A DNA stretch of 64,000 nt, from positions 11,904,001-11,968,000 of the forward strand of contig OZ020248.1 in the NCBI GenBank assembly GCA_963971285.1, read 5' to 3'. The notes below the pieces were generated by a model. That model saw only the letters and a list, made by a program, of their open reading frames with translations. It did no database searches and was not told where the DNA came from. Below are positions 46,901 through 60,857 of the stretch, in pieces. Numbering within the stretch: position 1 is the first letter of the stretch; each line of letters begins with the position of its first letter. The DNA is from Astropecten irregularis (taxonomy: Eukaryota; Echinodermata; Asteroidea; Paxillosida; Astropectinidae). The position numbers were made by a program, and so were the translations under genes.

Positions 46901-49900
46901 AGCCCCAGATGTTCCCTACAGGATAGTAGCCTAGTTGTTACATTTCCAAGGCATTTTCATGGCCGAAAGTTCAAGTATAGCACGACTTGTACCAAGTGAA
47001 AACAACCAAGTAGCCGTCAAAACACTGATGAAGAATTGTTTGACTAACATTTTTGTGCTAGAGTTGCAAATAACTCCTTCAACATTGAGCCGATCAAGCT
47101 GAAAACTGCACAAAATGTAGCCCCAGATGTTCCCTACAGGAAAATAGCCTAGTTGTTACATTTCCAAGGCATTTACATGGCCAAAAGTTCAAGTAAAGCA
47201 CGACTTGTTCCAAGTGAAATCAACAAAGTAGTCGTCAAAACACTGTAAAATAACTGTTTGACTAACATTTTTGTGCTATAGAGTTGCAAATTACTCCTTC
47301 AATACTGAGCCGATCAAGCTGAAAACTGCACAAAATGTAGCCCCAGATGTTCCCTAGAGGAAAATAACGTATTCGTCACATTTCCATGGCATTTTCACGG
47401 CCAAAAGTTCAAGTATAGCACGACTTGTATCAGGTGAAATCAACCCGGTTGCCGTCAAAACACTGAAAAATAACTGTTTGACTAACATTTTTGTGCTAGA
47501 GTTGCAAATAACTCCTTCAATACTGAGCCGATCAAGCTGAAAACTGCACAAAATGTAACCCCAGATGTTCCATACAGGATAGTAGCCTAGTTGTTACATT
47601 TCCAAGGCATTTTCATGGCCAAAAGCTCAAGTATAGCACGACTTGTACCAAGTGAAACCAACACAGTAGCCGTCAAAACACTGATAAAGAATTGTTTGAC
47701 TAACATTTTTGTGCTAGAGTTGCAAACAAATCCTTCAATACTGAGCCGATCAAGCTAAAAACTGCACAAAATGTAGCCCCAGATGTTCCCTACAGGATAG
47801 TAGCCTAGTTGTTACATTTCCAAGGCATTTTCATGGCCGAAAGTTCAAGTATAGCACGACTTGTACCAAGTGAAAACAACCAAGTAGCCGTCAAAACACT
47901 GATGAAGAATTGTTTGACTAACATTTTTGTGCTAGAGTTGCAAATAACTCCTTCAACATTGAGCCGATCAAGCTGAAAACTGCACAAAATGTAGCCCCAG
48001 ATGTTCCCTACAGGAAAATAGCCTAGTTGTTACATTTCCAAGGCATTTACATGGCCAAAAGTTCAAGTAAAGCACGACTTGTTCCAAGTGAAATCAACAA
48101 AGTAGCCGTCAAAACACTGTAAAATAACTGTTTGACTAACATTTTTGTGCTATAGAGTTGCAAATTACTCCTTCAATACTGAGCCGATCAAGCTGAAAAC
48201 TGCACAAAATGTAGCCCCAGATGTTCCCTACAGGATAGAAGCCTAGTTGTTACATTTCCAAGGCATTTATATGGCCAAAAGTTCAAGTAAAGCACGACTT
48301 GTTCCAAGTGAAATCAACCCAGTAGCCGTCAAAACACTGTAAAATAACTGTTTGACTAACATTTTTGTGCTATAGAGTTGCAAATTACTCCTTCAATACT
48401 GAGCCGATCAAGCTGAAAACTGCACAAAATGTAGCCCCAGATGTTCCCTATAGGAAAATAGCGTATTCGTCACATTTCTATGGCATTTTCACGGCCAAAA
48501 GTTCAAGTATAGCACGACTTGTATCAGGTGTAATCAACCCGGTTGCCGTCAAAACACTGAAAAATAACTGTTTGACTAACATTTTTGTGCTAGAGTTGCA
48601 AATAACTCCTTCAATACTGAGCCGATCAAGTTGAAAACTGCACAAAATGTAGCCCCAGATGTTCCCTACAGGAAAGAAGCCTAGTTGTTAAATTTCCAAG
48701 GCATTTCCATGGCCGAAAGTTCAAGTATAGCACGACTTGTTCCATGTGAAATCAACACGGTTGCCGTCAAAACACTGCGAAAGAACTGTTTGACTAACAT
48801 TTTTGTGCTAGAGTTGCAAATAACTCCTTGAATACTGAGCCGATCAAGCTGAAAACTGCACAAAATGTAGCCCCAGATGTTCCCTACAGGATAGTAGCCT
48901 AGTTGTTACATTTCCAAGGCATTTTCATGGCCGAAAGTTCAAGTATAGCACGACTTGTACCAAGTGAAACCAACCCAGTAGCCGTCAAAACACTGATAAA
49001 GAACTGTTTGACTAACATTTTTGTGCTAGAGTTGAAAATAACTCCTTTAATACTGAGCCGATCAAGCTAAAAACTGCACAAAATGTAGCCCCACATGTTC
49101 CTATACAGGAAAATAGCGTATTCGTCACATTTACAAGGCATTTTCATGGCCGAAAGTTCAAGTATAGCACGACTTGTATCAGGTGAAAACAACACAGTAG
49201 CCGTCAAAACACTGAAAAAGAACTGTTTGACAAACATTTTTGTGCTATAGAGTTGGAATTAACTCCTTCAATACTGAGCCGATCAAGCTGAAAACTGCAC
49301 AAAATGTAGCCCCAGATGTTCCCTACAGGAAAATAGCCTAGTTGTTACATTTCCAAGGCATTTACATGGCCAAAAGTTCAAGTAAAGCACGACTTGTTCC
49401 AAGTGAAATCAACAAAGTAGCCGTCAAAACACTGTAAAATAACTGTTTGACTAACATTTTTGTGCTATAGAGTTGGAAATAACTCCTTCAATACTGAGCC
49501 GATCAAGTTGAAAACTGCACAAAATGTAACCCCAGATGTTCCATACAGGATAGTAGCCTAGTTGTTACATTTCCAAGGCATTTTCATGGCCAAAAGTTCA
49601 AGTATAGCACGACTTGTACCAAGTGAAACCAACACAGTAGCCGTCAAAACACTGATAAAGAATTGTTTGACTAACATTTTTGTGCTAGAGTTGCAAACAA
49701 ATCCTTCAATACTGAGCCGATCAAGCTAAAAACTGCACAAAATGTAGCCCCAGATGTTCCCTACAGGATAGTAGCCTAGTTGTTACATTTCCAAGGCATT
49801 TTCATGGCCGAAAGTTCAAGTATAGCACGACTTGTACCAAGTGAAAACAACCAAGTAGCCGTCAAAACACTGATGAAGAATTGTTTGACTAACATTTTTG

Positions 49901-49990
49901 TGCTAGAGTTGCAAATAACTCCTTCAACATTGAGCCGATCAAGCTGAAAACTGCACAAAATGTAGCCCCAGATGTTCCCTACAGGAAAAT
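44000..49990 (+). repeat. 13-monomer higher-order repeat, 2845 bp unit
   Basis: Two complete units and the start of a third, offset 2845 bp (for example 44086, 46931 and 49776 begin the same monomer position). The two full copies are near-identical by eye. They share rare marks: CCAAAAGCTCAAG (44776 and 47621), GTAGTCGTC (44385 and 47230), GGATAGAAGCC (45389 and 48234), TCAGGTGTAATC, and GCTATAGAGTTGGAATT. This makes it the most recently duplicated large block here. The third copy leaves the pattern at about 49990, where GCCTAGTTG is replaced by GCGTATTCG. Confidence 0.93.
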
Positions 49991-50244
49991 AGCGTATTCG
50001 TCACATTTCCATGGCATTTTCACGGCCAAAAATTCAAGTATAGCACGACTTGTATCAGGTGAAATCAACCCGGTTGCCGTCAAAACACTGAAAAATAACT
50101 GTTTGACTAACATTTTTGTGCTAGAGTTGCAAATAACTCCTTCAATACTGAGCCGATCAAGCTGAAAACTGCACAAAATGTAGCCCCAGATGTTCCCTAG
50201 AGGAAAATAGCGTATTCGTCACATTTCCATGGCATTTTCACGGC
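49990..50244 (+). repeat. Bridge between 13-mer and 10-mer
   Basis: Class B monomer with AAAAATTCAAG and TATCAGGTG, then the start of a class B monomer with CCCTAGAGG. The latter switches at about 50245 to AAAGCACG, TTCCAAGTG and AACAAAGTAGCC, which normally sit in class A monomers. It is a hybrid and leaves three class B monomers in a row (49979-50470), which is unusual for this array. Confidence 0.8.
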
Positions 50245-53200
50245 CAAAAGTTCAAGTAAAGCACGACTTGTTCCAAGTGAAATCAACAAAGTAGCCGTCA
50301 AAACACTGTAAAATAACTGTTTGACTAACATTTTTGTGCTATAGAGTTGCAAATTACTCCTTCAATACTGAGCCGATCAAGCTGAAAACTGCACAAAATG
50401 TAGCCCCAGATGTTCCCTAGAGGAAAATAGCGTATTCGTCACATTTCCATGGCATTTTCACGGCCAAAAGTTCAAGTATAGTACGACTTGTATCAGGTGA
50501 AATCAACCCGGTTGCCGTCAAAACACTGAAAAATAACTGTTTGACTAACATTTTTGTGCTAGAGTTGCAAATAACTCCTTCAATACTGAGCCGATCAAGC
50601 TGAAAACTGCACAAAATGTAGCCCCAGATGTTCCCTACAGGATAGTAGCCTAGTTGTTACATTTCCAAGGCATTTATATGGCCAAAAGTTCAAGTATAGC
50701 ACGACTTGTTCCATGTGAAATCAACCCGGTTGCCGTCAAAACACGGCGAAAGAACTGTTTGATTAACATTTTTGTGCTAGAGTTGCCAATAACTCCTTGA
50801 ATACTGAGCCGATCAAGCTGAAAAATACACAAAATGTAGCCCCAGATGTTCCCTACAGGATAGTAGCCTAGTTGTTACATTTCCAAGGCATTTTCAAGGC
50901 CGAAAGTTCAAGTATAGCACGACTTGTACCAAGTGAAAACAACCAAGTAGCCGTCAAAACACTGATAAAGAACTGTTTGACAAACATGTTTGTGCTAGAG
51001 TTGCAAATAACTCCTTCAATACTGAGCCGATCAAGCTGAAAACTGCACAAAATGTAGCCCCAGATGTTCCCTACAGGATAGTAGCCTAGTTGTTACATTT
51101 CCAAGGCATTTTCATGGCCGAAAGTTCAAGTATAGCACGACTTGTACCAAGTGAAACCAACCCAGTAGCCGTCAAAACACTGATAAAGAACTGTTTGACT
51201 AACATTTTTGTGCTAGAGTTGCAAATATCTCCTTCAAAATTGAGTCGATCAAGCTGAAAAACTGCACAAAATGTAGCCCCAGATGTTCCCTACAGGAAAA
51301 TAGCCTATAGTTGTTAAATTTCCAAGGCATTTTCATGGCCAAAAGTTCAAGTAAAGCACGACTTGTTCCAAGTGAAATCAACCCAGTAGCCGTCAAAACA
51401 CTGTAAAATAACTGTTTGACTAACATTTTTGTGCTATAGAGTTGCAAATTACTCCTTCAATACTGAGCCGATCAAGCTGAAAACTGCACAAAATGTAGCC
51501 CCAGATGTTCCCTACGGGAAAATAGCGTATTCGTCACATTTCCATGGCATTTTCACGGCCAAAAGTTCAAGTATAGCACGACTTGTATCAGGTGAAACCA
51601 ACACAGTAGCCGTCAAAACACTGAAAAAGAAATGTTTGACAAATATTTTTGTGCTAGAGTTGGAATTAACTCCTTCAATACTGAGCCGATCAAGCTGAAA
51701 ACTGCACAAAATGTAGCCCCAGATGTTCCCTACAGGAAAATAGCCTAGTTGTTACATTTCCAAGGCATTTACATGGCCAAAAGTTCAAGTAAAGCACGAC
51801 TTGTTCCAAGTGAAATCAACAAAGTAGCCGTCAAAACACTGTAAAATAACTGTTTGACTAACATTTTTGTGCTATAGAGTTGCAAATAACTCCTTCAATA
51901 CTGAGCCGATAAAGTTGAAAACTGCACAAAATGTAACCCCAGATGTTCCATACAGGATAGTAGCCTAGTTGTTACATTTCCAAGGCATTTTCATGGCCAA
52001 AAGTTCAAGTATAGCACGACTTGTACCAAGTGAAACCAACACAGTAGCCGTCAAAACACTGATAAAGAATTGTTTGACTAACATTTTTGTGCTAGAGTTG
52101 CAAACAAATCCTTCAATACTGAGCCGATCAAGCTAAAAACTGCACAAAATGTAGCCCCAGATGTTCCCTACAGGATAGTAGCCTAGTTGTTACATTTCCA
52201 AGGCATTTTCATGGCCGAAAGTTCAAGTATAGCACGACTTGTACCAAGTGAAAACAACCAAGTAGCCGTCAAAACACTGATGAAGAATTGTTTGACTAAC
52301 ATTTTTGTGCTAGAGTTGCAAATAACTCCTTCAAGATTGAGCCGATCAAGCTGAAAACTGCACAAAATGTAGCCCCAGATGTTCCCTACAGGAAAATAGC
52401 CTAGTTGTTACATTTCCAAGGCATTTACATGGCCAAAAGTTCAAGTAAAGCACGACTTGTTCCAAGTGAAATCAACAAAGTAGCCGTCAAAACACTGTAA
52501 AATAACTGTTTGACTAACATTTTTGTGCTATAGAGTTGCAAATTACTCCTTCAATACTGAGCCGATCAAGCTGAAAACTGCACAAAATGTAGCCCCAGAT
52601 GTTCCCTAGAGGAAAATAGCGTATTCGTCACATTTCCATGGCATTTTCACGGCCAAAAGTTCAAGTATAGCACGACTTGTATCAGGTGAAATCAACCCGG
52701 TTGCCGTCAAAACACTGAAAAATAACTGTTTGACTAACATTTTTGTGCTAGAGTTGCAAATAACTCCTTCAATACTGAGCCGATCAAGCTGAAAACTGCA
52801 CAAAATGTAGCCCCAGATGTTCCCTACAGGATAGTAGCCTAGTTGTTACATTTCCGCGGCATTTATATGGCCAAAAGTTCAAGTATAGCACGACTTGTTC
52901 CATGTGAAATCAACCCGGTTGCCGTCAAAACACGGCGAAAGAACTGTTTGATTAACATTTTTGTGCTAGAGTTGCCAATAACTCCTTGAATACTGAGCCG
53001 ATCAAGCTGAAAAATACACAAAATGTAGCCCCAGATGTTCCCTACAGGATAGTAGCCTAGTTGTTACATTTCCAAGGCATTTTCAAGGCCGAAAGTTCAA
53101 GTATAGCACGACTTGTACCAAGTGAAAACAACCAAGTAGCCGTCAAAACACTGATAAAGAACTGTTTGACAAACATGTTTGTGCTAGAGTTGCAAATAAC

Positions 53201-53920
53201 TCCTTCAATACTGAGCCGATCAAGCTGAAAACTGCACAAAATGTAGCCCCAGATGTTCCCTACAGGATAGTAGCCTAGTTGTTACATTTCCAAGGCATTT
53301 TCATGGCCGAAAGTTCAAGTATAGCACGACTTGTACCAAGTGAAACCAACCCAGTAGCCGTCAAAACACTGATAAAGAACTGTTTGACTAACATTTTTGT
53401 GCTAGAGTTGCAAATATCTCCTTCAAAATTGAGTCGATCAAGCTGAAAAACTGCACAAAATGTAGCCCCAGATGTTCCCTACAGGAAAATAGCCTATAGT
53501 TGTTAAATTTCCAAGGCATTTTCATGGCCAAAAGTTCAAGTAAAGCACGACTTGTTCCAAGTGAAATCAACCCAGTAGCCGTCAAAACACTGTAAAATAA
53601 CTGTTTGACTAACATTTTTGTGCTATAGAGTTGCAAATTACTCCTTCAATACTGAGCCGATCAAGCTGAAAACTGCACAAAATGTAGCCCCAGATGTTCC
53701 CTACGGGAAAATAGCGTATTCGTCACATTTCCATGGCATTTTCACGGCCAAAAGTTCAAGTATAGCACGACTTGTATCAGGTGAAACCAACACAGTAGCC
53801 GTCAAAACACTGAAAAAGAACTGTTTGACAAATATTTTTGTGCTAGAGTTGGAATTAACTCCTTCAATACTGAGCCGATCAAGCTGAAAACTGCACAAAA
53901 TGTAGCCCCAGATGTTCCCT
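50245..53920 (+). repeat. 10-monomer period, 2189 bp
   Basis: About 50245-51730 is repeated at about 52434-53920 with a constant offset of 2189 bp. The content closely follows part of the 17-mer (13563-14930), including the 223 bp monomer. It differs from the 17-mer in GCAAATATCTCC and in CAGATGTTCCC, where the 17-mer has the one-base deletion. Copy differences include AAGAAATGTTTGAC near 51627 and CATTTCCGCGGCATT near 52852. The intervening 51731-52433 is m4-, m8- and CAACATTGAG-type monomers, one with CAAGATTGAG. Confidence 0.9.
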
Positions 53921-55290
53921 ATAGAAAAAGAGCGTATTCGTCACATTTCCAAGCCTTTTTCATAGCCGAAAGTTCAAGTATAGCACGACTTGTACCAAGT
54001 GAAATCAACCCGGTTGCCGTCAAAACACTGTATATAAAATAACTGTTTGACTAACATTTTTGTGCTAGAGTTGCAAATAACTCCTTCAATACTGAGCCGA
54101 TCAAGTTGAAAACTGCACAAAATGTAACCCCAGATGTTCCATACAGGATAGTAGCCTAGTTGTTACATTTCCAAGGCATTTTCATGGCCGAAAGTTCAAG
54201 TATAGCACGACTTGTACCAAGTGAAACCAACACAGTAGCCGTCAAAACACTGATAAAGAATTGTTTGACTAACATTTTTGTGCTAGAGTTGCAAACAAAT
54301 CCTTCAATACTGAGCCGATCAAGCTAAAAACTGCGTAAAATGTAGCCCCAGATGTTCCCTACAGGATAGTAGCCTAGTTGTTACATTTCCAAGGCATTTT
54401 CATGGCCGAAAGTTCAAGTATAGCACGACTTGTACCAAGTGAAAACAACCAAGTAGCCGTCAAAACACTGATAAAGAATTGTTTGACTAACATTTTTGTG
54501 CTAGAGTTGCAAATAACTCCTTCAACATTGAGCCGATCAAGCTGAAAAACTGCACAAAATGTAGCCCCAGATGTTCCCTACAGGATAGTAGCCTAGTTGT
54601 TACATTTCCAAGGCATTTTCATGGCCAAAAGTTCAAGTAAAGCACGACTTGTTCCAAGTGAAAACAACCAAGTAGCCGTCAAAACACTGATAAAGAATTG
54701 TTTGACTAACATTTTTGTGCTAGAGTTGCAAATTACTCCTTCAATACTGAGCCGATCAAGCTGGAAACTGCACAAAATGTAGCCCCAGATGTTCCCTACA
54801 GGAAAATAACGTATTCGTCACATTTCCATGGCATTTTCACGGCCAAAAATTCAAGTATAGCACGACTTGTTCCATGTGAAATCAACCCGGTTGCCGTCAA
54901 AACACTGTGAAAGAACTGTTTGACTAACATTTTTGTGCTAGAGTTGCAAATAACTCCTTCAATACTGAGCCGATCAAGCTGAAAACTGCACAAAATGTAG
55001 CCCCAGATGTTCCCTACAGGATAGTAGCCTAGTTGTTACATTTCCAAGGCATTTATATGGCCAAAAGTTCAAGTAAAGCACGACTTGTTCCAAGTGAAAT
55101 CAACCCAGTAGCCGTCAAAACACTGTAAAATAACTGTTTGACTAACATTTTTGTGCTATAGAGTTGCAAATTACTCCTTCAATACTGAGCCGATCAAGCT
55201 GAAAACTGCACAAAATGTAGCCCCAGATGTTCCCTACAGGATAGTAGCGTATTCGTCACATTTCTATGGCATTTTCACGGCCAAAAGTTC
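53921..55290 (+). repeat. Bridge monomers after the 10-mer
   Basis: This begins with the m7-like, m8-like and GCGTAAAATG monomers in the order seen at 14875-15530. It then has one extra class A monomer (from about 54300 to 54560, CAACATTGAG with CTGAAAAACTGC), so later positions are offset by 39205 rather than 38986 bp from the 17-mer. A private change CTGGAAACTGC lies near 54762. The monomer from 55176 joins TAGTAG of class A monomers to a class B site. Confidence 0.83.
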
Positions 55291-58200
55291 AAGTAAAGCA
55301 CGACTTGTTCCATGTGAAATCAACCCGGTTGCCGTCAAAACACTGCGAAAGAACTGTTTGATTAACATTTTTGTGCAAGAGTTGCCAATAACTCCTTCAA
55401 TACTGAGCCGATCAAGCTGAAAACTGCACAAAATGTAGCCCCAGATGTTCCCTACAGGATAGTAGCCTAGTTGTTACATTTCCAAGGCATTTTCATGGCC
55501 GAAAGTTCAAGTATAGCACGACTTGTACCAAGTGAAACCAACCCAGTAGCCGTCAAAACACTGATAAAGAACTGTTTGACTAACATTTTTGTGCTAGAGT
55601 TGAAAATAACTCCTTTAATACTGAGCCGATCAAGCTAAAAACTGCACAAAATGTAGCCCCACATGTTCCCTACAGGAAAATAACGTATTCGTCACATTTC
55701 CATGGCATTTTCACGGCCAAAAATTCAAGTATAGCACGACTTGTTCCATGTGAAATCATCCCGGTTGCCGTCAAAACACTGCGAAAGAACTGTTTGACTA
55801 ACATTTTTGTGCTAGAGTTGCAAATAACTCCTTCAATACTGAGCCGATCAAGCTGAAAACTGCACAAAATGTAGCCCCAGATGGTCCCTACAGGATAGTA
55901 GCCTAGTTGTTACATTTCCAAGGCATTTATATGGCCAAAAGTTCAAGTAAAGCACGACTTGTTCCAAGTGAAATCAACCCAGTAGCCGTCAAAACACTGT
56001 AAAATAACTGTTAGACTAACATTTTTGAGTTATAGAGTTGCAAATTACTCCTTCAATACTGAGCCGATCAAGCTGAAAACTGCACAAAATGTAGCCCCAG
56101 ATGTTCCCTACAGGATAGTAGCCTAGTTGTTACATTTCCAAGGCATTTTCATGGCCGAAAGTTCAAGTATAGCACGACTTGTACCAAGTGAAACCAACCC
56201 AGTAGCCGTCAAAACACTGATAAAGAACTGTTTGACTAACATTTTTGTGCTAGAGTTGAAAATAACTCCTTTAATACTGAGCCGATCAAGCTAAAAACTG
56301 CACAAAATGTAGCCCCACATGTTCCCTACAGGAAAATAGCGTATTCGTCACATTTACAAGGCATTTTCATGGCCGAAAGTTCAAGTATAGCACGACTTGT
56401 ATCAGGTGAAAACAACACAGTAGCCGTCAAAACACTGAAAAAGAACTGTTTGACAAACATTTTTGTGCTAGAGTTGGAATTAACTCCTTCAATACTGAGC
56501 CGATCAAGCTGAAAACTGCACAAAATGTAGCCCCAGATGTTCCCTATAGAAAAATAGCGTATTCGTCACATTTCTATGGCATTTTCACGGCCAAAAGTTC
56601 AAGTATAGCACGACTTGTATCAGGTGAAATCAACCCGGTTGCCGTCAAAACACTGAAAAATAACTGTTTGACTAACATTTTTGTGCTAGAGTTGCAAATA
56701 ACTCTTCAATACTGAGCCGATCAAGTTGAAAACTGCACAAAATGTAGCCCCAGATGTTCCCTACAGGAAAGAAGCCTAGTTGTTAAATTTCCAAGGCATT
56801 TCCATGGCCGAAAGTTCAAGTATAGCACGACTTGTTCCATGTGAAATCAACACGGTTGCCGTCAAAACACTGCGAAAGAACTGTTTGACTAACATTTTTG
56901 TGCTAGAGTTGCAAATAACTCCTTCAATACTGAGCCGATCAAGCTGAAAACTGCACAAAATGTAGCCCCAGATGTTCCCTACAGGATAGTAGCCTAGTTG
57001 TTACATTTCCAAGGCATTTTCATGGCCGAAAGTTCAAGTAAAGCACGACTTGTTCCATGTGAAATCAACCCGGTTGCCGTCAAAACACTGCGAAAGAACT
57101 GTTTGATTAACATTTTTGTGCAAGAGTTGCCAATAACTCCTTCAATACTGAGCCGATCAAGCTGAAAACTGCACAAAATGTAGCCCCAGATGTTCCCTAC
57201 AGGATAGTAGCCTAGTTGTTACATTTCCAAGGCATTTTCATGGCCGAAAGTTCAAGTATAGCACGACTTGTACCAAGTGAAACCAACCCAGTAGCCGTCA
57301 AAACACTGATAAAGAACTGTTTGACTAACATTTTTGTGCTAGAGTTGAAAATAACTCCTTTAATACTGAGCCGATCAAGCTAAAAACTGCACAAAATGTA
57401 GCCCCACATGTTCCCTACAGGAAAATAACGTATTCGTCACATTTCCATGGCATTTTCACGGCCAAAAATTCAAGTATAGCACGACTTGTTCCATGTGAAA
57501 TCATCCCGGTTGCCGTCAAAACACTGCGAAAGAACTGTTTGACTAACATTTTTGTGCTAGAGTTGCAAATAACTCCTTCAATACTGAGCCGATCAAGCTG
57601 AAAACTGCACAAAATGTAGCCCCAGATGGTCCCTACAGGATAGTAGCCTAGTTGTTACATTTCCAAGGCATTTATATGGCCAAAAGTTCAAGTAAAGCAC
57701 GACTTGTTCCAAGTGAAATCAACCCAGTAGCCGTCAAAACACTGTAAAATAACTGTTAGACTAACATTTTTGAGTTATAGAGTTGCAAATTACTCCTTCA
57801 ATACTGAGCCGATCAAGCTGAAAACTGCACAAAATGTAGCCCCAGATGTTCCCTACAGGATAGTAGCCTAGTTGTTACATTTCCAAGGCATTTTCATGGC
57901 CGAAAGTTCAAGTATAGCACGACTTGTACCAAGTGAAACCAACCCAGTAGCCGTCAAAACACTGATAAAGAACTGTTTGACTAACATTTTTGTGCTAGAG
58001 TTGAAAATAACTCCTTTAATACTTAGCCGATCAAGCTAAAAACTGCACAAAATGTAGCCCCACATGTTCCCTACAGGAAAATAGCGTATTCGTCACATTT
58101 ACAAGGCATTTTCATGGCCGAAAGTTCAAGTATAGCACGACTTGTATCAGGTGAAAACAACACAGTAGCCGTCAAAACACTGAAAAAGAACTGTTTGACA

Positions 58201-58304
58201 AACATTTTTGTGCTAGAGTTGGAATTAACTCCTTCAATACTGAGCCGATCAAGCTGAAAACTGCACAAAATGTAGCCCCAGATGTTCCCTATAGAAAAAG
58301 AGCG
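55290..58304 (+). repeat. 8-monomer period, 1745 bp
   Basis: Copy 1 is 55290-57034 and partial copy 2 is 57035-58304, with a constant offset of 1745 bp. Shared marks are GTGCAAGAGTTGCC (55373 and 57118), AAATCATCCCGG (55753 and 57498), CAGATGGTCCC (55879 and 57624) and TGTTAGACTAAC with TTTGAGTTATAG (56010 and 57755). Copy 1 contains a one-base deletion, ATAACTCTTCAATAC, at about 56698. Copy 2 has TACTTAGCCG near 58020. Confidence 0.92.
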
Positions 58305-59330
58305 TATTCGTCACATTTCCAAGCCATTTTCATAGCCGAAAGTTCAAGTATAGCACGACTTGTACCAAGTGAAATCAACCCGGTTGCCGTCAAAACACTG
58401 TATATAAAATAACTGTTTGACTAACATTTTTGTGCTAGAGTTGCAAATAACTCCTTCAATACTGAGCCGATAAAGTTGAAAACTGCACAAAATGTAACCC
58501 CAGATGTTCCATACAGGATAGTAGCCTAGTTGTTACATTTCCAAGGCATTTTCATGGCCGAAAGTTCAAGTATAGCACGACTTGTACCAAGTGAAACCAA
58601 CACAGTAGCCGTCAAAACACTGATAAAGAATTGTTTGACTAACATTTTTGTGCTAGAGTTGCAAACAAATCCTTCAATACTGAGCCGATCAAGCTAAAAA
58701 CTGCACAAAATGTAGCCCCAGATGTTCCCTACAGGATAGTAGCCTAGTTTTTACATTTCCAAGGCATTTTCATGGCCGAAAGTTCAAGTATAGCACGACT
58801 TGTATCAGGTGAAATCAACCCGGTTGCCGTCAAAACACTGACAAATAACTGTTTGACTAACATTTTTGTGCTAGAGTTGCAAATAACTCCTTCAATACTG
58901 AGCCGATCAAGCTGAAAACTGCACAAAATGTAGCCCCAGATGTTCCCTACAGGATAGTAGCCTAGTTGTTACATTTCCAAGGCATTTATATGGCCAAAAG
59001 TTCAAGTAAAGCACGACTTGTTCCAAGTGAAATCAACAAAGTAGCCGTCAAAACACTGTAAAATAACTGTTTGACTAACATTTTTGTGCTATAGAGTTGC
59101 AAATTACTCCTTCAATACTGAGCCGATCAAGCTGAAAACTGCACAAAATGTAGCCCCAGATGTTCCCTATAGGAAAATAGCGTATTCGTCACATTTCTAT
59201 GGCATTTTCACGGCCAAAAGTTCAAGTATAGCACGACTTGTACCAAGTGAAATCAACCCGGTTGCCGTCAAAACACTGTATATAAAATAACTGTTTGAGT
59301 AACATTTTTGTGCTAGAGTTGCAAATAACT
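58305..59330 (+). repeat. m7-m8-m9-like segment right of the 8-mer
   Basis: Monomers follow the order m7, m8, m9 of the first HOR (compare 1370-1969), with private changes CCTAGTTTTTACATT near 58744 and CTGACAAATAAC near 58839. They are followed by a class A monomer with AACAAAGTAGCC and, from 59109, a class B monomer with CACATTTCTATGG and the +4 TATATAAAA loop, a combination not seen elsewhere. This is the last stretch with clear HOR order. Confidence 0.82.
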
Positions 59331-60133
59331 CCTTAAATACTGAGCCGATCAAGTTGAAAACTGCACAAAATGTAGCCCCAGATGTTCCCTACAGGAAAGA
59401 AGCCTAGTTGTTAAATTTCCAAGGCATTTCCATGGCCGAAAGTTCAAGTATAGCACGACTTGTTCCATGTGAAATTAACCCGGTTGCCGTCAAAACACTG
59501 AAAAAGAACTGTTTGACAAACATGTTTGTGCTAGAGTTGGAATTAACTCCTTCAATACTGAGCCGATCAAGCTGAAAACTGCACAAAATGTAGCAGCAGA
59601 TGTTCCCTACAGAAAAAGAGCGTATTCGTCACATTTCCAAGCAATTTTCATAGCCAAAAGTTCAAGTATAGCACGACTTGTACCAAGTGAAATCAACCCG
59701 GTTGCCGTCAAAACACTGTATATAAAATAACTGTTTGACTAACATTTTTGTGCTAGAGTTGCAAATAACTCCTTCAATACTGAGCCGATCAAGTTGAAAA
59801 CTGCACAAAATGTAGCCCCAGATGTTCCCTACAGGATAGTAGCCTCGTTGTTAAATTTCCAAGGCATTTCCATGGCCGAAAGTTCAAGTATAGCACGACT
59901 TGTTCCATGTGAAATCAACCCGGTTGCCGTCAAAACACTGAAAAAGAACTGTTTGACAAACATTTTTGTGCTAGAGTTGCAAATTACTCCTTCAATACTG
60001 AGCCGATCAAGCTGAAAAATACACAAAATGTAGCCCCAGATGTTCCCTACAGGATAGTTGCCTAGTTGTTACATTTCCAAGGCATTTTCATGGCCGAAAG
60101 TTCAAGTATAGCACGACTTGTACCAAGTAAACT

Positions 60134-60147
60134 CAACCCGCGGGTTG
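60134..60147. other. 14 bp perfect palindrome CAACCCGCGGGTTG
   Basis: Most CGGTT-type monomers read CAACCCGGTTG here. A three-base insertion has produced a perfect 14 bp palindrome with a central SacII-type CCGCGG hexamer. It is flanked by the variant TACCAAGTAAACTC. A second copy is at 61227-61240 in the same flanking sequence, 1093 bp (five monomers) away. Confidence 0.9.
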
Positions 60148-60209
60148 CCGTCAAAACACTGTAAAATAACTGTTTGACTAACATTTTTGTGCTAGAGTTG
60201 CAAATAACT

Positions 60210-60421
60210 CCTTCAATACTGAGCCGATCAAGCTGAAAAACTGCACAAAATGTAGCCCCAGATGTTCCCTACAGGAAAGTAGCCTAGTTGTTACATTTCC
60301 AAAGCATTTTCATGGCCAAAAGTTCAAGTATAGCACGACTAGTGAAATCAACCCGGTTGCCGTCAAAACACTGCAAAAGAACTGTTTGACTAACATTTTT
60401 GTGCTAGAGTTGCAAATAACT
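60210..60421 (+). repeat. 212 bp monomer with 7 bp deletion
   Basis: The shortest monomer. At about 60340 GCACGACTTGTACCAAGTG is reduced to GCACGACTAGTG, a loss of seven bases that removes the second and third elements of the CAAGT/ACTTG/CAAGT triplet. It also has an extra A in CTGAAAAACTGC, GGAAAGTAGCC, and AAAGCATTTTCATGG. Adjacent repeated AGT/ACT bases may have favoured the deletion. Confidence 0.9.
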
Positions 60422-60857
60422 CCTTCAATACAGAGCCGATCAAGTTGAAAACTACACAAAATGTAGCCCCAGATGTTCCCCACAGGAAAAAAGCGTATTC
60501 GTCACATTTCCATGGCATTTGCACGGCCAAAAGTTTAAGTATAGCACGACTTGTATCCAGTGAAATCAACCCTGTTGCCGTCAAAACACTGTAAAATAAC
60601 TGTTTGACTAACATTTTTGTGCTAGAGTTGCAAATAACTCCTTCAATACTGAGCCGATCAAGTTGAAAACTACACAAAATGTAGCCCCACATGTTCCCTA
60701 CAGGAAAATAGCGTATTCGTCACATTTACAAGGCATTTTCATGGCCGAATGTTCAAGTATAGCACGACTTGTACCAAGTGAAACCAACACAGTAGCCGTC
60801 AGAACACTGATGAAGAACTGTTTGACTAACATTTTTGTGCTAGAGTTGCAAATAACT

